Below the pieces are notes generated by a model, which saw nothing but the letters and a program-made list of their open reading frames with translations, was not told where the DNA came from and did no database searches. Of a stretch of DNA of 64,000 bases, positions 58,101-64,000 are shown piece after piece. Numbering within the stretch: position 1 is the first letter of the stretch; every line of letters starts with the position of its first letter. The position numbers and the translations under genes are program-made. Source of the stretch: Cymodocea nodosa (Eukaryota > Streptophyta > Magnoliopsida > Alismatales > Cymodoceaceae); assembly GCA_036874045.1 (NCBI GenBank), contig JAZBRI010000003.1, positions 6,336,501 to 6,400,500 of the forward strand, written 5' to 3'.

Positions 58101-60508
58101 AACAAGTAGCATCCATTCAACTGCAGTACGGACTTCAAATGTGCTGAATTGCTTCTATTTCTTCATTATCATTTTCTGTAGTTGTCTGTACTGCAGGTTT
58201 AGTTCTGAATTATTAAAATACCTATAGCAACATCCGTTTGTCTAAAGTAGAGATTATCTAACCGAAAAGAGTGAAAAAACATCATAAAATATTTAATATT
58301 CCATTGAGGATGTGGAAGAGGTGTGAACTGTTTGCAAGGACAGAGAAAATGAAAGGGACATGAGGTGTTTATTAAACTCCTATCTTTGAAGGAGGTCATT
58401 TAAAGACAAAATCATACCAGAGGAGATATCAATACTTTAATGATTATCAGAACCTCCATTGAGGATGTGGAAGAGGCGTGGGCTGTTTGCAAGGACAGAC
58501 AAAATGAAAGGGATATAAGGTATATAGTAAATTCTTTTTCCCAGAAAAAAGACCCAAAAGAATACTTTCTAGGAGGTCATATGAAGATAATTTTTTCAGA
58601 ATCATACCGGAATGATTATCAGAACCTCCATTGAGGATGTGGAAGAGGTGTGGGCTGTTTGCAAGGACAGACAAAATGAAAGGGATATAAGGTATATAGT
58701 AAACTCTTTTTCCCAGAAAAAAGACCCAAAAGAATACTTTCTAGGAGGTCATATGAAGATAATTTTTTCAGAATCATACCGGAGGAGATATTAATACCTT
58801 CATTCAAGGTTTCAAAAATTGATCTGGATAGGTGAATTGACACGTTTGATAAAAAAATTGTCTGAACTTCTGGATCAACTAATCCACACCTACAGATTGG
58901 CTCTGGAAAACAGGGCTTTGGCTGATGCTTTTGTAATTTACATGTGCAGAACAATCTAGTGAGGAGAGCTCTACCCGTCCCCTGCACCAACTCTCAAAGA
59001 TTTCCTCTCCTTCGTTTCTCCTCTCTGCCAGAGTACCACCTTGCACCAGTGGTGAATACTGCCTCCCTTCATCTCTGCAACTAGTTTTTCAGGTGGGGAG
59101 AGGAGAAACAGAGAAAAAGGAGAGGGGGTACACGTGTGATTGAAAAAAGAAAAGAAAAAAAAAAGGAAAAAAATTGAGGAAGGGAGGACATAGTGAAACA
59201 CATGAAAAAAAAGAGAAAAAAAGGGAGAAAGAAAGAAAAAAGGGAAGAGAGAAGAAATAAATGAAAAAATTATGTTTAAAAATTGGTAAAAGTATTTTAA
59301 AAATCAAAAAAATCCTGACATTTTTTTAATTTTCTTTTAAAAAAATTATGTTTGTTTATGAATTACATTCCTCTTCCACCTATCTCTTATATTCTCACAA
59401 ATTTTATTTTCCATTTTTTAATTAATTCACTCGATATTTTTTAAAAAGATATTAACTACATTATAGGAATAAAAGTTATAATTTACTCTTAAATCTTATA
59501 ATTGATAAAATTTTTAATTATGAAGATTATGAAAATTCCCTCATATTGAGCATAATCTTAGGAAGATTATGTACTTTAATTGACTAGTGGGGGAAGCTTT
59601 TGGTCCCCACCTCCTTTCATCCACAACCTTGTTGAAGACAACACCGGTGATTCCTCCCTATCAATTAGGGTTTTCATGAGAACAATTACATAGCAAGAAT
59701 GAAGATGTGGAGTGTTTGCTAGACATATGGCTCTCTTATCTCTTCTTAATAACAACGTTTTTCAAAATTGAACCAAGAAGCAAACTATAGTTTCAACCAT
59801 TGATCAAATTGGTGATAATTTAACAACATCAAAATTTTTGAGACTTCAAAAGAATTGTACCAAAGATTAGTTACTGGTTTAACTGGTTCAACCATTATAT
59901 AACTTGTAAAACTGTAAATTGTATGCAATAATAGATTTATAAATTCAAATATGAGTACCACCATAAAAAGTTACAGAAATTCTACAATATGTTTAATCCA
60001 TCAAATTCTCTATTAAACTACAATACCAAATCCAATCAAAACAAAACTCAACGTTCAAAAAGCATTTTTATCCTTCAAGATAAAAATCATAACAATCTGA
60101 AAAAAAAATCAAACAAGATAAAAAGTACAGAAGCACTGTAAATGTTCAAATCATGTTGCACACCTTGTTCAGAATCTGTTGTCTATAAAATAAACAAAAA
60201 ATATGTAAGTTGCCATATAGTTGAAAATTCAAACAAACACCATATATAACAGTGTGACAATGTGAGTTTACAAAATATTTTAGAAATTTATGAGCAAGCA
60301 TAATTTATTTATGTCAAATAATCAATCCAAAACTGAATGCCATAAAGGTGAGGACTGGAGAATTTCGTTCAATGCTAATGTGATCATGCATCCATAGCAG
60401 ATAATTGTATTCTATAACTCTATACCAACGAAGTATGAACTATAAATATCAAGTACAAAAGTAATGAAACTATGAATAGAAACTAGAAATTTACCTCTGA
60501 TCCTCCAT
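55190..60508 (-). CDS. Probable Mediator-associated protein 2-like protein, 232 aa, six coding exons
   Basis: Coding exons, high to low: 60,508-60,495 (14 bp, MEDQ plus two bases), 57,811-57,706, 57,588-57,504, 57,331-57,248, 55,999-55,904 and 55,503-55,190. All have GT..AG borders and the phases fit without a gap, giving 232 aa. Recognisable text: GPDFEDDVKDTILDF, SKELWLIQWPINQ (28-40), GKVIPLKLHSDGDFGSFVNS, YDVVSFSSQTPDATVFLAS and GKISRRVCLIHYPELSEL, in the same order as plant Mediator-associated protein 2. It ends with a Ser-rich stretch and a lysine tail (LKSKKKKKKVQE), a nuclear/nucleolar-type signal also seen in the RNA polymerase I subunit A34.5 group, to which this family may be related. 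The name is from memory of the family, so function is only probable; the gene model is better supported than the name. Confidence 0.75.
58290..58795. repeat. Three tandem copies of a ~170-bp unit in an intron
   Basis: The unit begins CCATTGAGGATGTGGAAGAG. Copies start at about 58,301, 58,456 and 58,628; the last two are spaced exactly 172 bp and differ at only a couple of positions over the unit, while the first is clearly older and shorter. The units lie in intron 2 of the gene at 55,190-60,508. Open frames of 60-64 codons inside them repeat because the unit repeats; 172 is not a multiple of three, so they are not a repeat protein. Confidence 0.85.
59095..59265 (+). repeat. Polypurine tract of about 170 bp
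   Basis: The plus strand is almost entirely A and G from 59,095 to 59,265, with brief interruptions, inside the long intron of the minus-strand gene; in the transcript it is a long pyrimidine run. Such tracts can adopt triplex DNA. Confidence 0.6.
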
Positions 60509-60572
60509 CAGTTATTTTGCTTGAGAATCTTCTCTTCAAGAGGTTTTCCAAGTTCAAGGTGTGAAATTATAT
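60495..60572 (-). other. Exon carrying the start codon of the Mediator-associated-like gene
   Basis: Bounded by a TTTGTTAG acceptor (ending at 60,573) and a GTAAAT donor (starting 60,494). It contains 64 bp of leader, then ATGGAGGATCAGAG. The two leftover bases plus the first G of the exon at 57,811 make an Arg codon, so the phase fits. No earlier ATG in this exon is in frame. Confidence 0.7.
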
Positions 60573-61671
60573 CTAACAAAGAAAATCATGCCAATTAGAT
60601 GATACACAAATCAAAAAACAAATACTAGGGGTTAACAAAATTCACTGAAATGATAAAACCCAAATTACTGATCAACAATAATAATGAACAAAAAAGGAAA
60701 TTTAAGAAGAAATATTCTAAGACATAAAATCCCCAAATCCAAAATCATATTCAGCAAACAAGACAAGGCTAACAAACACAATACCCACAATAAACTAATA
60801 AAATAACAGATATTCAGAAAACAAGTCCAATGAACAAAAGCTTTTGATAGCCAACCACACATATTCAACAAAGTAGGTACTCAAAGATAGCATTTTGACA
60901 ATCCATGAAAAATAATATACAAAGACAAGAAATCCTCTAATAAAAAATCAATGATACCTTGCCAGGATTTGCCACTCTCACTTGGTATTCCAAGTAGAGG
61001 AATGACAAAAGACGACCTCAGGGAAGGAGTTTTTTAACTAACATTTATCATGGTTTTAAAATCATGGAAGTAATCTTTTTTTTTTCAAGAGTCAAAATTT
61101 GCTTTTGATAAACGTACTATTCTTTAAGGAAGGTTGTTCAAGTCTTATTAAGGTATTTGTTATGGAGATTTTCCTCAATTTCTTGCCATAATATTATGGA
61201 TGTGTATTCCGATGGTATTTGTTGTGGAAATTTTTTCAGTTTCGTTCCATAATATTATGGATGTGTACTCTGATTTGTTTTCCTTGATTGCGGTTCTACA
61301 ATTTTGATTCAGCCTTTGATGCTTGTCTTATAATGATCTGCTCACTCAGATTTTTCGTATAATTCTTTCTGCTCAACCAACCTAGGTTGGGCTCTTAAGT
61401 ATCATGATGTTCGTGGGAACCAATATCAACTTCATAGTCCAAGTAAGGAACTTTTTCATTTGGGTTTTATTTATTTATTTCCTGACATAATTTTTTTTGC
61501 AAATTTTATTATGTGTTTATTCGTTCAAATCTTCCAATTGAATGTGTTGATTAGTGATATATTTCTTCTTCTTCTTCTGGATTTTCAAGTTTTCTTAAAC
61601 TCTTTTCCTATATGCCTCATATCTCTATGCTGTCTATGCGATTACTCTAGTTCTTTTTTTCTCTAATGCAG

Positions 61672-61749
61672 ACACATCTAAGCCAAGTTGAGAATGACTA
61701 CAAAGATAAACTCGAAAAAGAACCATCGGCTAGAAAAGATTATGAAAGG
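61672..61749 (+). other. Orphan exon-like segment on the opposite strand
   Basis: On the plus strand, a TTTCTCTAATGCAG acceptor is followed by 26 open codons, including VENDYKDKLEKEPSARKDYE, and a GTATGC donor. A second small candidate (61,964-61,994, after TTGCTTTGCAG) follows, and upstream sequence at about 61,390-61,440 ends before GTAAGG. The segment lies in the long leader intron of the minus-strand gene. The highly charged helix looks coding, but I do not recognise the protein and cannot build a gene, so it may be a captured gene fragment. Confidence 0.35.
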
Positions 61750-62133
61750 GTATGCTAATTTTCTTTTTCACATATTTGTCTTTATCCTTTCTTGCCCAAA
61801 TCCAGAACTGTAACAACTAAGGAGGCTCCAAATAACAAACTTACTATTCTAATCTGAAAACGGTACTCTGATTGGAAACATAAATGAGTTAATTAAGCGA
61901 TTTATCACGCACAAACAACCTGCTGGAAATTAAGTGAAACTGACTAGTTCTGTTGCTTTGCAGGAAATTATTTCAGAATTTACAACACTGACTGGTATAC
62001 AAACATTTGAAATCATATTTCATTCGTATACACTGGCTTGTATGTTAAATCCCATGACGTGCACAGAAACAAAGAAATAACAGCTAGTTAAATCCCTAGG
62101 ATAGTTTGCGAACGCAGAAATAACCTATCTCAC

Positions 62134-62360
62134 AGAAAACGTCGGCCGGCTGGGATGTCGCGCTGCGTGGAGGCTGAGTGGAGTCGGGCGGCTGGAGTGG
62201 TTGCGCCGCTCAGTCGAGGTATCGGCTGTGGGAGAAGAAGGGTCTGCGAAGGCGAAAGGACCGTAACGGGCGTGTTTGCGTGAGGGTCGTCTGTCGGGCG
62301 AAACTTTCCGACCGGGGCGGACGGCGGAGGAGAACGTGGAGATTTTCTAATATTTATAGT
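62134..62360 (-). promoter_or_regulatory. Probable 5'-UTR exon and start site of the Mediator-associated-like gene
   Basis: A GC-rich island free of ATG on the minus strand (62,141-62,340) follows a TATAAA on that strand (plus positions 62,391-62,396) by about 30-40 bp and ends at a GTGAGA donor (62,133). This fits a non-coding first exon spliced to the ATG exon at 60,572. The open frame on the plus strand at 62,178-62,408 is then a shadow of this GC-rich leader. Confidence 0.55.
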
Positions 62361-62409
62361 TGGAAAACTAATAAAATTCCTTTCCTTCCCTTTATAAGCA
62401 GGGGTTGAT

Positions 62410-63822
62410 TTTTTTTTTTCCCCCCATTTTTTATTAATTAATTTTTAAATAAAATATTATATTTTTTATTTTCTATAACTACACAAACATTTTAATTTAA
62501 TTTTTTATTATTCCCTCTAATATATAAATCATACCGTATTTTCTGTTATATTCTATTATATATTGTTATTTCTATTTTCTATTATTTCGATTCTCTCTTA
62601 TTGTTTTCTTTTTTGACAAAAAAATATAGAAATAAATCTTTAGAATTTTTTTTCTTAATAATAAAAGGATTCTTCGTGACGATTTTTTAATTTATAGTTT
62701 TAATCTTTAAATCTAAAATTCAAATTATCTAAATGTACTTAGCACTCATGTTTTGGTTTTCTTTTAGGTTATTTGAATTAATAAAAATAGCTATAAATTT
62801 TTTTATGGATGTGGGAGTTGAAGTAACGATTAAGGTTATTTCGATTTAGAACTAGCCTCTCTTCTTGATGGTACCATTAATGCAAAAGATATTGAAAATG
62901 GATTGACGCCAAATGCAAAATGCTCTTCGAGATGAAGCAGATATCAATCCCCCAGAAGCTCTCTATTTTGTTTTAACATTCTCTTGGATTCTTCGTCTGT
63001 TGTTTCTGCGTCTTCTTTGAGTGTAATTTTTATTGTTTTCATTTATACAAAGGTTGGAATTTATAACTGAAGTTTTTTAAATCTTATTATTTTGGTTTAC
63101 CTGCCAAAATAAACCTTTTCCCTTTCGTGGCGCTCTAATATTTGTTCTCGAAGATGTTCATTTTCACAACGCAATTGTGCTTTTCAAATTAAATATAGGG
63201 CCTAAACCCTAAATTACATGTTTTAGTTCAGAATGAAAATAAGAAAATATAAACGAACAACAATCGTCTTTGGAATACTCAGAGACAATCAATAGAATAA
63301 CCTTAAACCTCTTGTCTACCACCTCTCCAGTTTCACAATATTAAAAGTTAAAACCAAACTTCTGATAAAAACCTGATCGTTGGATTTGCCTGAAAATGGA
63401 GATGAACGTGAATGACGAAAATTTTCTTCGGTGATCGGAAATTATTTGCTTCCCTTTCCAAAGTTCAGACACCACCTCAATGAAGACATTCATTGCTGCA
63501 ACAGATGCCACGTGCTTCACAATCTAAAGGTTTCCATAAACAACATTGACTACAGTGGCTTCCTGCTTGAATAACAATGACGAAGTGGAAACATTACTTA
63601 CATTAGTCTCGCACCATTTCTGATCTCTTTGTTCAACGTTTTCTTTTTTTGATACAACATGGATAACCAGAAATAGGGTGCCAAAAAGATTTTATTTCAT
63701 GATGTGAGAAGATGAACAGGTTCTCAAAATCCCAAACGAGGAGAAAACAAATGGAAACATTTAGTTTCATATAACGTTTTACATCCACATGTTTAAGGAG
63801 AATCAAAAATCATTAAGGATAG
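62410..63822. other. AT-rich intergenic sequence
   Basis: No gene recognised. A telo-box-like CTAAACCCTAAAT lies at 63,201-63,213 and a stretch at 62,790-63,030 has higher complexity without a usable frame. The part nearest 63,822 should be the 3' untranslated region of the minus-strand gene at the right edge. Confidence 0.4.
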
Positions 63823-64000
63823 CTATTGTTCAAACCATCTCCTGAGATCTCCAGATCCACGCTTTGTATCAGCTTCGGTTTTACTTGAAACATGACGTGC
63901 AAATTTAGAACGATATTGTTCAATCAGAGTATCCAATCTATCTGCAATTTCATCTTTTGATGACATTTTCCTCTTGGAATTTCTACTGCCCTTGTGTTCA
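63823..64000 (-). CDS. 3' end of an unnamed gene, partial
   Basis: The last 58 codons of a minus-strand reading frame run from the window edge to TAG at 63,825-63,823. The end is very basic and Ser-rich (KGSSRNSKRKMSSKD), then a helix DRLDTLIEQYRSKFARH and the terminal GDLRRWFEQ. Basic tails followed by a short LRRWF-type end occur in nucleolar ribosome-biogenesis proteins, which would be my guess, but I cannot name the family from this piece. The gene continues to the right of the window. Confidence 0.55.
   Translation of the reverse strand, partial: EHKGSRNSKRKMSSKDEIADRLDTLIEQYRSKFARHVSSKTEADTKRGSGDLRRWFEQ

Noticed and set aside
62178-62408. 76-codon plus-strand Arg-rich frame
   Set aside because: Lies over the GC-rich leader of the minus-strand gene; no protein similarity and a TATA box on the opposite strand explains the region better.

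Overview
This is nuclear DNA from a flowering plant. The host genes have short plant-type introns with GT..AG borders, the repeats are Ty3/gypsy (Athila/Tat-like), Ty1/copia (SIRE-like) and hAT elements, and one ribosomal-protein gene has a telo-box. GC-rich 5' ends on the PPR and CYP51 genes, falling along the gene, lean towards a monocot or early-diverging angiosperm, but that is inference only. I see no bacterial or organellar segment.

Positions 1-26,650 are a retrotransposon graveyard. From 1 to about 20,960 nearly everything comes from one Ty3/gypsy family lying on the minus strand: gag, protease, reverse transcriptase, RNase H and integrase fragments, an extra family-specific ORF, two readable tRNA-Asp-type primer sites and at least five long copies of one ~1.6-2.3 kb LTR. 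The LTRs alternate with very short internal pieces (LTR-gag-LTR-gag...), as expected when elements recombine through shared LTRs. The LTRs carry dense short palindromes around the core AACTCAACGGA and a second set around GGATAGTT. From 20,960 to 26,650 the orientation switches to plus: a gypsy integrase scrap, then a copia element whose gag lies directly against its RNase H end, followed by two LTR copies. All of these elements are old and broken in many places.

Positions 26,650-38,390 are AT-rich and hold no gene I can name. Notable parts are a GC-rich block with three clustered ACGT-core sites and a leader-like (CTT)10 stretch (29,600-30,080), a 772-bp non-autonomous hAT element with near-perfect 8-bp target duplications (35,437-36,208), and a decayed Ac-type hAT transposase (about 36,380-37,900) whose terminal sequence reaches to 130 bp from the next gene.

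Positions 38,400-64,000 hold the host genes: RPL14 (eL14, plus, five exons, 4.4-kb second intron with a probable solo LTR), a single-exon P-class PPR gene (plus), CYP51G obtusifoliol 14-alpha-demethylase (minus, two exons), a six-coding-exon gene resembling plant Mediator-associated protein 2 (minus, with a distant TATA box and 5'-UTR exon), and the 3' end of an unnamed gene on the minus strand at the right edge. They are ordinary housekeeping genes (ribosome, organelle RNA handling, sterol synthesis, transcription) with no sign of a cluster or common pathway.

I did not find a convincing new multi-gene system. The observations I rate highest are the palindrome units that look shared between gypsy and copia LTRs, the two-repeat periodicity of the PPR protein, the hAT insertions around RPL14, a GC-rich transcript-like segment ending in A24, and an orphan promoter-like block at 29.6-30.1 kb.
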